A DNA stretch of 64,000 nucleotides from Roseburia intestinalis L1-82. GTDB taxonomy: Bacteria; Bacillota; Clostridia; Lachnospirales; Lachnospiraceae. This document shows positions 19,679 through 27,972 of this stretch, piece by piece; within the stretch, counting starts at the first letter, position 1, and each line of letters begins with the position of its first letter. The DNA is taken from contig NZ_LR027880.1 of NCBI RefSeq assembly GCF_900537995.1, forward strand, positions 2,488,001 to 2,552,000, in the 5' to 3' direction. Below the pieces are notes generated by a model. That model had not been told where the DNA came from, did no database searches, and saw only the letters and a list, made by a program, of their open reading frames with translations. A program made the position numbers and the translations under genes.

Positions 19679-19717
19679 GAGATTAGAATATAATTTTCAT
19701 TCTTTGCGTTTTATATT

Positions 19718-19851
19718 GTTACTGTCCACTCGTACTTCGTTCCAGTAACGGATTTTGCCGATGCTTCGCATTCCAAATCGGCAAAATCTGCTACCACCAC
19801 TGTATCATACGGCATTTTCAGTTCAGAAAATGCCTGCCTGTAAACAGTAAC
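19718..19851. mobile_element. 134-bp MITE-like element, copy 1
   Basis: Begins GTTACTGTCCACTCG and ends TGTAAACAGTAAC, so its ends are inverted repeats. It is about 96% identical, without gaps, over 132 bases to the element at 62.7 kb. Flanks are an 8-base direct repeat, TTTATATT (19710-19717 and 19852-19859), a target duplication. Internally it carries perfect hairpins GATTTTGCCGAT/ATCGGCAAAATC (19751-19788) and GGCATTTTC/GAAAATGCC (19811-19834). It encodes no protein. It lies against the stop codon of the dehydrogenase gene. Confidence 0.88.
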
Positions 19852-19852
19852 T

Positions 19853-20623
19853 TTATATTCTCCGTATCAAAGCCCACGCCCCCATCATCAGATCTGCCGG
19901 AACAATCTTTGCTGCTGCCCGGTGCAGGGTACATACGATACCCGGTGTGGATACTGCCAGCCCAAGTTTTGCATCCAGCAGTGCATGACGCGCCACATTT
20001 TTCTGTCGGGAAGCAAGCGGAAAACTGTGAATATAAGAACTGTCACTGCTCTTCTTTGCCCGCCCGATGAACTCGGTGTCCTTGATCCAGTAAGGACAGA
20101 CAGCGGTCACACGGATTCCCGTACCGTAAAGTTCCACGCGCAGCGCCCTGCTGTAACGATATAAAAATGCTTTCGTTGCTGCATAAACACTCAGATATTG
20201 GAACGGCTGAAATGCCGCAGTCGAACAAATCTGCAAAATACGCGCCCCACGTTTCATAAATGGCAGAGAAATCTGTGTCATGGCAACTGCCGCCTTGCAG
20301 TTTAAGTCGATCATGCCATCCACATCCACTCTTTTGATATCCCGCCAGGAACCGATCTTTCCGTATCCCGCCGCATTGATCAAGATGCGTACATCCGGTT
20401 TTTCTTTCCAGAGCATCGCCTCTATTTCATGCAGTGTCTCCGCCTTTGTCAGATCCCCGGTAATGATCCTAAGATGTGTCTGAAGTTCTTTTTCTAATGC
20501 CGTCAGGCGGTCTTTTCTGCGCGCGACCACCCATATTTCATCTAGTTTTTCCTGTTTCCTGATCTGTCTGACAAACTCACTGCCAAGCCCGCTTGACGCC
20601 CCTGTTACGATTGCTATTTTCAT
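19853..20623 (-). CDS. Short-chain dehydrogenase/reductase
   Basis: About 256 residues. The Rossmann motif TGASSGLGSEF is at the N-terminus, NAAGYG (the NNAG position) is near residue 88, and the active-site YAATK lies near residue 150. Substrate unknown; NAD(P)-dependent oxidoreductase. The ATG at 20623 is used because AAAGGAATAG precedes it and the protein then begins MKIAIVTGASSGLG. The stop codon TAA lies inside the 8-base target duplication of the MITE, so the insertion fell exactly at the gene's end and left the protein length unchanged. Confidence 0.9.
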   Translation of the reverse strand: MKIAIVTGASSGLGSEFVRQIRKQEKLDEIWVVARRKDRLTALEKELQTHLRIITGDLTKAETLHEIEAMLWKEKPDVRILINAAGYGKIGSWRDIKRVDVDGMIDLNCKAAVAMTQISLPFMKRGARILQICSTAAFQPFQYLSVYAATKAFLYRYSRALRVELYGTGIRVTAVCPYWIKDTEFIGRAKKSSDSSYIHSFPLASRQKNVARHALLDAKLGLAVSTPGIVCTLHRAAAKIVPADLMMGAWALIRRI

Positions 20624-20738
20624 AGGCACTATTCCTTTCCTGATATCCTGATCATTAAGCATTTTTATAATTTATAATTATAACAAATTTTTTTCCTTTC
20701 TCACAGTCATTGTGCACTGATACGGCGGGCAAAAAATA

Positions 20739-20772
20739 AAAATGAGACCACCTGTACAGTAGTCTCATTTTT
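20739..20772 (-). terminator. Terminator of the 20.8-24.2 kb ABC operon
   Basis: AAAATGAGAC...CTGTACAG...GTCTCATTTTTAT: a stem with T-run about 50 bases past the permease stop. The flanking A-run makes it usable for both strands. Confidence 0.8.
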
Positions 20773-20823
20773 ATATAATAAAGTAATTTTTCTGATTAAC
20801 CAGAATTTCTTAACCAGAATCTG

Positions 20824-21684
20824 TTAACCCTTTACACTGCCAAGTGCAACACCCTGTACAATGTGTTTGGATAAGATCAGATATACAATGATAACCGGGA
20901 AGATGGAAAATGCGATCATCACATATACCTGCCCCATGTCAAACTTGAGCCAGTCAGCTCCACGTAACTGTGCGATCAGGATAGGAAGTGTCTTTTTCCT
21001 GTCATCATGTAAAACCAGCGCTGGTGTGAAATAATTATTCCAACTGCTTACAAAAGTAAAGATCATCTGCACTGCGATAGCAGGTTTCATCAACGGCATT
21101 ACGATAGTATTAAATGTATGAAATTCTCCTGATCCATCAATGCGCGCTGCTTCGATCAGTGACAACGGCAATGTACTTTCCATGTACTGTTTCATGTAGA
21201 AAAACGTAACCGGAGCGGCAATTGCCGGTACGATCAGAGGAATGAAGGAATCCTCTAATTTCATGCTGGAAACAAGTTTGATAAATCCAAGTGCCGTTAC
21301 CTGTGTCGGGATCATCATAATCATCAGGATAAACGGATAAATATATTTTTTCAGTTTGAAATCATATGCATGGATCGCATAAGCTGTCATCGTCGAAAAA
21401 TATACACTGAGTACTGCACTAAGGGAGGAAACGATCAGACTGTTGATCATACCGTTCCACACCGGAAGTGTTCCATTCCTTAAGTTTTTCCAGTTTTCCC
21501 AAAGATGGCTGCTCGGAATCAATGTAAAACCTGACTGCAACTCACCGTTTGATCTGGTCGCATTGATAAACAGCACATAAAACCAGAATAAACACAAAAC
21601 AGAGACAATCGCTAATACAACATATGCAATAAATCTTCTTGCATGAATTCCTACACCTTTTTTTAAATTACGGTTCTCATTCAT
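20824..21684 (-). CDS. CUT1 sugar ABC transporter permease (MalG type)
   Basis: About 286 residues with six membrane segments. The cytoplasmic EAA loop reads SLIEAARIDGSGEFHTFNTIVMPLMKPAI. It forms the membrane channel with the MalF-type partner encoded upstream; the energising ATPase is not in the operon, as is common where MsmK/UgpC is shared. The ATG at 21684 follows GGAAGGGG; an alternative GTG at 21693 overlaps the upstream stop. Confidence 0.92.
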   Translation of the reverse strand: MNENRNLKKGVGIHARRFIAYVVLAIVSVLCLFWFYVLFINATRSNGELQSGFTLIPSSHLWENWKNLRNGTLPVWNGMINSLIVSSLSAVLSVYFSTMTAYAIHAYDFKLKKYIYPFILMIMMIPTQVTALGFIKLVSSMKLEDSFIPLIVPAIAAPVTFFYMKQYMESTLPLSLIEAARIDGSGEFHTFNTIVMPLMKPAIAVQMIFTFVSSWNNYFTPALVLHDDRKKTLPILIAQLRGADWLKFDMGQVYVMIAFSIFPVIIVYLILSKHIVQGVALGSVKG

Positions 21685-21689
21685 ACTTT

Positions 21690-22604
21690 TCACCCCTTCC
21701 TCTTATCATTGCCGGTTATCTTAAATACTACCAGACTTAAAATACCTGTAATGATAAACAGAACAACTGACAGTGCACCAGCCATACCATAGTTCTTACT
21801 ATAGAGATGTTTATTTAAGAACATGATCAGCGTCATGGTAGAACGCATCGGGTCACCGGTTCCATTGGTTAAGATCTGTGGCACATCAAATAACTGTAAA
21901 CCACCGATCAGAGATGTGATAACCACATATACAAGGATTGGGCGTAACAGCGGCAGTGTGATCTGCCAGAATACCTGCGAAGAAGTTGCCCCATCGACCT
22001 CTGCTGCCTCAAACAGAGAGGTATCGATACCCATCATGCCTGCCATCAGAAGGATCGTCGTATTACCAAACCACATCAGACAGTTCATCAATGCGATCAA
22101 CCCTCTTGCACTTCCTACATTCGATAAAAATTTATACGGTGTATCAACCAATCCAATCTGCATCAGCATTGAGTTGATGGGTCCTCCATCAGAGAACAAC
22201 GTAAAGAACAACATGGAAAATGCAGATGCCATGATCAGATTCGGCAGATATACAACTGTTTTAAAGAAACGGGTTCCTTTTAATTTAAGACGTACATCGG
22301 AGAACCAGGCGCCAAGTACCAGTGATAAAATGATCTGCGGCACGAAACACATGATCCATAATACCATAGTATTTTTTGTATAAACCCAGATATCTCCATC
22401 AGAAAAGAGTTTTTGATAGTTTGCAAGTCCGACAAACTTTGGTCCGACCTGTGTCAGTCCTGACATATAGTTTTCAAAGAAACTGTTGTAAATAGTGCTG
22501 ACTAATGGGATCAGCTGAAAAATAACGTATACTACAATAAATGGAATCAAAAAGATATACCCCCATTTATTGTACCTTACTACCTTTCCACTACTTTTTT
22601 TCAT
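21690..22604 (-). CDS. CUT1 sugar ABC transporter permease (MalF type)
   Basis: About 304 residues with six membrane segments and the EAA loop SLFEAAEVDGATSSQVFWQITLPLLRPI. ATG at 22604 follows GGAGGTCA; the longer upstream reading has no ribosome site. It is separated from the binding-protein gene by about 230 bases holding a hairpin. Confidence 0.92.
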   Translation of the reverse strand: MKKSSGKVVRYNKWGYIFLIPFIVVYVIFQLIPLVSTIYNSFFENYMSGLTQVGPKFVGLANYQKLFSDGDIWVYTKNTMVLWIMCFVPQIILSLVLGAWFSDVRLKLKGTRFFKTVVYLPNLIMASAFSMLFFTLFSDGGPINSMLMQIGLVDTPYKFLSNVGSARGLIALMNCLMWFGNTTILLMAGMMGIDTSLFEAAEVDGATSSQVFWQITLPLLRPILVYVVITSLIGGLQLFDVPQILTNGTGDPMRSTMTLIMFLNKHLYSKNYGMAGALSVVLFIITGILSLVVFKITGNDKRKG

Positions 22605-22726
22605 GATAATCTGACCTCCTTTTTCAGAGTGTATTATTTTCATCCACAGAGCTCACAGCATCCTTCACCTTTATCCTGTGTAAACATGCTGTCAGCTCTG
22701 CGCTTGGCATTTTAACCTGAATAAAC

Positions 22727-22765
22727 CGCACCTGCCTTCCTTATTGCATTCCGGCAGGCGCAGCT
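22727..22765 (-). terminator. Intra-operon hairpin between binding protein and permease genes
   Basis: Minus strand GCGCCTGCC and GGCAGGTGCG pair around a roughly 18-base loop and are followed by GTTTATT. A partial terminator or mRNA-end stabiliser here would give more binding protein than permease. Confidence 0.55.
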
Positions 22766-22833
22766 TTTCATTCATAACAACAGAATATCCGCAGAGCGTG
22801 CTTTCCATTGTTATTTTTAGATCATTCATCTTC

Positions 22834-24246
22834 TTAATATGTTAATTCCGGATATTTCTCTAAAACTGATTTGTAAAACAAGTCTAATGCCTCTTCTTTC
22901 GTTGCACTTCCTTCAAAATAGTTCTTCATTGCATGCTGAAATTCTTCGTTGCATCCCTGATCGTATGAAGAAAGATTACTTAAATCAAGTTTGGATACAC
23001 CCTCATTATAAATACCAAGTGGATTCTGTCCGCCTAAGATTTTACTTGCGTAAGAGCTGTCTGCCATCTCAACGATTACATCCTGATTGTTTACAAAGTC
23101 ATCATCTTTCTCGATGATCTCTCTCATAACATCATCATTGGTTGTCATCTGAAGCAAGATATCTTTTACAAGACTCTGGTTATCCGTTCCTGTTGCTGCA
23201 CAGATCCATGTACCACCCCAGAAAAAGCCCTGTGGTCCTTCGGTTGCACCCCAGCCGCCGTTGTAACCGATACTGCCTTCGGTATCTGCTGCCATTGAGA
23301 AGTTTACTAACCATGCAGGTCCAAAGTAGCAGAATACATTTCCTTCCGGATAGAAGCCTTTCTTCCAGTCATCGCTCCACATATCATATGTTCCTGTTTC
23401 TCCCGCATCAACAAGCTCTTTGGAATCATCAACCCATTTCATAATGTTGTCATCAATATTGATTTTGCCATCAACAACCCATTTGGAAGAAACGTTGTTG
23501 GAATATACACGGTATGTATCATTTACGGAAGATGTGATGGTGTAGCCGGCATCTTTCATCTTCTTTGCTGTATCATTAAATGTATCCCAGTCTTTCACAT
23601 AATTCTGAACCTCTGCCGGATCATCAGAACCTAATACTGCTTTTGCTGCATCTCTGTTATAGAATAATACGCCAGGACAGCCCTGCCATGAAAGACCTTT
23701 TAATACACCATCAGAATTGGTAACAACATCTTTGGTGTACTGATACTGTTTAGAAAGATCTTCATCGGTAATACCAAGGTCTGTCACTGCCATTGTGTAA
23801 TCGGTATCAACATATTTCAATGCATAATCAGCTTCTACCAGGAAGATATCAATTTTATCATCTGCTGCTGCATCAGACTGCTTTAATAAGGCTGCATCCA
23901 GGTTATTCTGATATGCCATATCATCACTCGGGGTAATGTTCCATTTTACTGTTACATCACCGATCGTACCTGTGGTTGCATCTACCTCTGTATATCCAGG
24001 ATAATGATCTGTCAGACGACTCTTGAACTCCTCATTCCAGCAGTAGATATTCAATACTTTTCCCTCATCAGAAGTACCTGTCTCTGCGTCTGTACCTGCT
24101 GTCTCTGTTACCGGCGCAGTGTCTTCTTTTGCTGTGTCATTGGATTTCTCTGCTGTGCTGCTGTTTGCTGTATTTCCTCCACAGCCTGCCAGTAAAGCTG
24201 TCCCCATTGCTGCCACAAGCATCATACTTACGATTCTTCGTTTCAT
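22834..24246 (-). CDS. Sugar-binding lipoprotein of the GH94 locus
   Basis: A 470-residue solute-binding protein. It begins with a lipoprotein signal whose lipobox LLAGC puts the lipidated cysteine at residue 22, followed by a Ser/Thr/Asp/Glu-rich linker (residues 25-65) and a family 1 extracellular binding fold. The context (AraC regulator, two GH94 phosphorylases) points to beta-linked glucooligosaccharides; this is inference. Its promoter has the 19-bp motif shared with the phosphorylase gene. Confidence 0.9.
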   Translation of the reverse strand: MKRRIVSMMLVAAMGTALLAGCGGNTANSSTAEKSNDTAKEDTAPVTETAGTDAETGTSDEGKVLNIYCWNEEFKSRLTDHYPGYTEVDATTGTIGDVTVKWNITPSDDMAYQNNLDAALLKQSDAAADDKIDIFLVEADYALKYVDTDYTMAVTDLGITDEDLSKQYQYTKDVVTNSDGVLKGLSWQGCPGVLFYNRDAAKAVLGSDDPAEVQNYVKDWDTFNDTAKKMKDAGYTITSSVNDTYRVYSNNVSSKWVVDGKINIDDNIMKWVDDSKELVDAGETGTYDMWSDDWKKGFYPEGNVFCYFGPAWLVNFSMAADTEGSIGYNGGWGATEGPQGFFWGGTWICAATGTDNQSLVKDILLQMTTNDDVMREIIEKDDDFVNNQDVIVEMADSSYASKILGGQNPLGIYNEGVSKLDLSNLSSYDQGCNEEFQHAMKNYFEGSATKEEALDLFYKSVLEKYPELTY

Positions 24247-24312
24247 TTACTTTTCCTCCCTTTTTATAAGCACCTTTGGAACACTTTATCTTTTGTGTTC
24301 CTGTCTTGTTTA

Positions 24313-24382
24313 CAAGTGATATATTACCGGATTTCAGCTCTGCATTATATTAAATCACTTGAAAAAATATCAGATTCATGAC
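24313..24382 (-). promoter_or_regulatory. Binding-protein promoter with shared 19-bp motif
   Basis: Minus strand GTCATGAATCTGATATTTT begins at 24382, and a perfect TATAAT lies at 24344-24349, exactly 33 bases on. An inverted pair CAAGTGAT (24313-24320) / ATCACTTG (24354-24361) flanks the -10. There is no good -35, which fits an activator-dependent promoter. The motif and the 33-base spacing recur upstream of the GH94 gene at 30.4 kb. Confidence 0.65.
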
Positions 24383-24417
24383 ATAATAATGCGAAAATAA
24401 AAAACAGGAGTAATGCT

Positions 24418-25158
24418 ATGGAACTTTCAAAAGAATGGTATCACACAGAATTAGCCAACAGTGAATACGATATGCTGCACCGTTCCCCGACTGTTGAATA
24501 TTCTTTTTACAATGCAGTCAAAACCGGTGACATGGATTCTGTGATACGAAACTGTAAGGAAGATGCCTTCATCGACTTAAAGGGTACCGGTGTCCTTTCC
24601 CGTAATCCGCTTACAAATATTAAATATCATTTTGTTGTCACTACCGCTATGATCACGCGCTATTGTATTGATGGCGGATTAGAGCCGGAGCAGGCTTACC
24701 GCCTGAGTGATTTTTATATTTTAAGGATGGATTCGTGTACCACCGTCCGGCAGGTGGCAGATCTGCATCATGAAATGGTAAAAGATTTTACCGGAAAAAT
24801 GATTTTACAGAAAAAAAGTTCTATACTCTCGAAACCGGTCATGCAATGTGTGGATTACATCTATACACACATCAAAGAACGCATTACCATAACCACTTTA
24901 GCTGAATATACCGATCTGTCTGAAAGTTATCTCTCGCGCGTTTTCAAACAGAACCTCGGCATATCCATCAGCGATTATATCCGTGAAAAAAAGATTGAAA
25001 AGGCAACTCATCTGCTGCGGTATTCTGACAAACCGATCGTCGACATCGCAAACTATCTTTCTTTCTCCTCACAGAGTCATTTCATTCAGATTTTTGAAAA
25101 CTATACCGGACTGACGCCCAAAAAATACCGGGATAAATATTATAAATCCATGTGGTAA
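24418..25158 (+). CDS. AraC-family transcriptional regulator
   Basis: A 246-residue protein. The N-terminal 140 residues are the helical type common in Clostridia (YSFYNAVKTGDMDSV), and the last 100 hold a double helix-turn-helix: ITTLAEYTDLSESYLSRVFKQNLGISISDYI and IVDIANYLSFSSQSHFIQIFENYTGLTPKKYR. It is divergent from the transporter operon and followed by the GH94 genes, so it is the likely activator acting on the repeated 19-bp motif. Confidence 0.92.
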   Translation: MELSKEWYHTELANSEYDMLHRSPTVEYSFYNAVKTGDMDSVIRNCKEDAFIDLKGTGVLSRNPLTNIKYHFVVTTAMITRYCIDGGLEPEQAYRLSDFYILRMDSCTTVRQVADLHHEMVKDFTGKMILQKKSSILSKPVMQCVDYIYTHIKERITITTLAEYTDLSESYLSRVFKQNLGISISDYIREKKIEKATHLLRYSDKPIVDIANYLSFSSQSHFIQIFENYTGLTPKKYRDKYYKSMW

Positions 25159-25170
25159 TGCATGTTTTCT

Positions 25171-25207
25171 AAAAAAAGCAGCATACAAAATCTGTATGCT
25201 GCTTCTC
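25171..25207 (-). terminator. Terminator between araC-type gene and GH94 genes
   Basis: GCAGCATACA, a short loop and TGTATGCTGC, with A- and T-runs outside. On the minus strand it ends in TTTTTTT and terminates the GH94 operon; it can also end the convergent AraC transcript. Confidence 0.85.
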
Positions 25208-25232
25208 TCACCCTATCAGTCATTTTTACATG

Positions 25233-27941
25233 TTACTCTTGAAAAAACACATCAATTCTGTGACATTTTTTTGGGTCAAGTGTTTCAATCACACTCTTCC
25301 TTAACCGTACACCATATTCCGGCTCCGGTTCCAATACGACTTTCTCATCGCACACTGCCCGTCTGATCTGCTCTATTCTTAAGTCCTTCTTTTCCGGATT
25401 ATGCATTATGATCTCAAATTTCTTCCTGGCAAATTCCAGCTTCAATCCAGCACTGCCTTTTTCATCAAACTGTTCCGGCAGCAGAGATGGTGCGATCACC
25501 AGATCTCCAAGATCTCCTTTTACACCAAATACCTCTGTGATCATCGTCAGCATATACCAGCTCGCCGCACCTGTCAGATATGCATAAAGTCCTCTGCCTT
25601 CATTATCAAAATACTCCGGCAGTCCCGGGTACATTTTACTGTTTTCAAAATTCATTGCGGCTTCTAAAAGTGTCTGCAGAACTTTATGTCCCTCCCGGAT
25701 AAATCCTCTCTGATACAGTGCATTCGCATACATGACTGTCATATGGGAAAACACTGCACCATTTTCTTTTTCCCCATAGGCAAATCCAAACATTCTTCCG
25801 AGATCAAATTTCTCCTCTTTAAAATCTGTATTCAGACGATATCCACCGGCTTTCTGATCAAACAGAAATTTGTCTGCACTCCTGCAGATTTCTTTTACCT
25901 GTTCCTCTCCCGCAGTTTTGCTCATGACTGCGAACACCTGTCCTGTCAGCATCATGCGGACTTCATCCTTTTTACTGTACTCAACCGCATTTCCATGATT
26001 GTCATAATATCCGTTAAACCAACCCATATCATCCCCGGCACTGATCCATTCTTTCTCTCTGATATGCTGCATCAGCCACTCTGCCTTCTCCACCAGATTC
26101 TTTCGTATCTGTTCTGTGGAAACCAGGATCATGCCTCCTTTTACATTATGTTCGCAGAGGCTGGTATATTCGTCCAGCAGTTTCTGCTTTCTGTCCGGAC
26201 TTTCATATAATTCTGTTCCTTCCGCAAGCAGACATTTCATCTCTTCTGCCATTTCAATTTTACTGATCCCGGTTTTCTCTTCCATATGCTTCAGACAATC
26301 TGCAATGTCTTTTAAATTTCCAGCATATGCACACGTAAATGCCACACTCTCGCCTTTTTCCCATGCCATGTCAAGTGCATCATTCCAGTCCGCACCGTGC
26401 AGTCTCATCTCATTATGCTCTCCGACATCATAAAAAGCACATAGATTCTGCAGTAAAATATGTTCTAAAATTGTTCCAAAATAAATATTTCCACCTGCTG
26501 TGCGCTGTTTATTTCCATATGCATGATCCCAGTTATTATCATGTGCAGTACCTCTTTTTGTCTGCAGATCTTTGAAATAGGTTACCTTCTCCAGCAAAAT
26601 ATCAAGATCTCCTGTCTGATCCAGATATAATTTTGTCGTCACAAACGGCCAGAATGCATGATCCATCCATACGCGTGTAATGTTATTGCGGTCTGCAATA
26701 AATTCTCCCTGTCTGCTGCCAATGATCGTTGCGTTCGTTCCATCCATCCTTACACCGCCATAATTGTCAACGATCATCTGGCGTACTACTGACGGCTCCA
26801 TGATCAGCAGAGCAAGACAGTCCTGCCAGAGATCTCTCCAGCCACGTCCTCCTTTGCCATAATCATGATATGGTAAAAATGAACAGCCATAAATGCGGCG
26901 CAGAACCGGCTGAAAACAGATCCATTTTAAATAATTATCAATGTTTGTATCACCCGTTGAAAAATCAACATTTACTTTGTCCGTCCAGTGTTTTTTTACG
27001 GCTTCAAATGCCTTCTCGATCTGTTTTTTCGTACGGTAAGCAGATGTCATTTTCTCAATATTCTGTTTTTCCCCGGAAACCCCTGCAAGTACCAGATACG
27101 TGACTGTCTCCTGTGGTTTTAAGGTAACCGGTGCGAAACGCATTCCACCTGCTGCCTCTTTTCCCTGCAGTTTTGTTCCTGCCAGAACACCGTCCTTATC
27201 CATTCTTACCGCTTCGGGATTCAGGTAACTTCCCCCTTCCCCGATAAACATTTCCGTTGTCGGATAGAATTTTTCCGGCGCCTCTCCCTCTCCTGTAGAT
27301 CCATATACAAAATAGACCGTCTGATTTTTCTGATGGCCCCTCTCATCAAAGGAAAGCACCGGGCACACCTCCACGCCATACGTTTTTGTTTCAATTCTGT
27401 GCAGCAGCGACGTCACATGACGATGATCCCTGATATTGTCTGCACTCCGTCCATAAAGCGGAATCACAGCAACCGGTGTAATCTTCTGTTCCTGATCCGC
27501 TGTATTGGTCAGTTCTGTCATCATTACTTCCATTGTCCCATCTATCGTAACAAAGGAAGTGGTTTCTGCTTTCATTTCATATTCTCTGGATATTCTCGTC
27601 AGTTTCTGCCACATAAAACCAGCTTCTAATATGCTTTCATCCTGATCCTTTGTAAATTTTGCCGCTTCCTGCTTTGCCGAAGAACCACAGACGGACCAGC
27701 TGCCCTTATTTTCAATACGACACCAAAAATTTCTCGTATTGCGGTTATTATGTAAATTTTCAATACTGACAGGTTCTAACAGAAAATGATTCTGATCTGT
27801 CTTGCTGTCTCCTCCGAGATTTGGCGTGATACTGGATTTTAACCCTGTTTCACCTGCCAGCGGAAGATACAGCCCGCTGTAATTTTCCGGATTATGGATA
27901 CGGAAGGTTCCATTTTTATCTGTAAATTCTATCTTGTTCAT
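25233..27941 (-). CDS. GH94 disaccharide phosphorylase (laminaribiose-phosphorylase-like size)
   Basis: A 902-residue GH94 enzyme: N-terminal beta-sandwich, then an (alpha/alpha)6 barrel from about residue 320. The conserved GRGWRDLWQD segment and the catalytic-acid motif GADWNDALDMAW (near residue 518) are present. GH94 enzymes split beta-glucosides with inorganic phosphate, releasing alpha-glucose 1-phosphate. Length and layout are closer to laminaribiose or beta-1,3-oligoglucan phosphorylases than to the ~810-residue cellobiose enzymes; specificity is uncertain. It has no signal peptide. It is co-transcribed, 31 bases downstream of the second GH94 gene. Confidence 0.87.
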   Translation of the reverse strand: MNKIEFTDKNGTFRIHNPENYSGLYLPLAGETGLKSSITPNLGGDSKTDQNHFLLEPVSIENLHNNRNTRNFWCRIENKGSWSVCGSSAKQEAAKFTKDQDESILEAGFMWQKLTRISREYEMKAETTSFVTIDGTMEVMMTELTNTADQEQKITPVAVIPLYGRSADNIRDHRHVTSLLHRIETKTYGVEVCPVLSFDERGHQKNQTVYFVYGSTGEGEAPEKFYPTTEMFIGEGGSYLNPEAVRMDKDGVLAGTKLQGKEAAGGMRFAPVTLKPQETVTYLVLAGVSGEKQNIEKMTSAYRTKKQIEKAFEAVKKHWTDKVNVDFSTGDTNIDNYLKWICFQPVLRRIYGCSFLPYHDYGKGGRGWRDLWQDCLALLIMEPSVVRQMIVDNYGGVRMDGTNATIIGSRQGEFIADRNNITRVWMDHAFWPFVTTKLYLDQTGDLDILLEKVTYFKDLQTKRGTAHDNNWDHAYGNKQRTAGGNIYFGTILEHILLQNLCAFYDVGEHNEMRLHGADWNDALDMAWEKGESVAFTCAYAGNLKDIADCLKHMEEKTGISKIEMAEEMKCLLAEGTELYESPDRKQKLLDEYTSLCEHNVKGGMILVSTEQIRKNLVEKAEWLMQHIREKEWISAGDDMGWFNGYYDNHGNAVEYSKKDEVRMMLTGQVFAVMSKTAGEEQVKEICRSADKFLFDQKAGGYRLNTDFKEEKFDLGRMFGFAYGEKENGAVFSHMTVMYANALYQRGFIREGHKVLQTLLEAAMNFENSKMYPGLPEYFDNEGRGLYAYLTGAASWYMLTMITEVFGVKGDLGDLVIAPSLLPEQFDEKGSAGLKLEFARKKFEIIMHNPEKKDLRIEQIRRAVCDEKVVLEPEPEYGVRLRKSVIETLDPKKCHRIDVFFQE

Positions 27942-27972
27942 AAGACTCTCCCTTCTTTACATGACATTTTTT

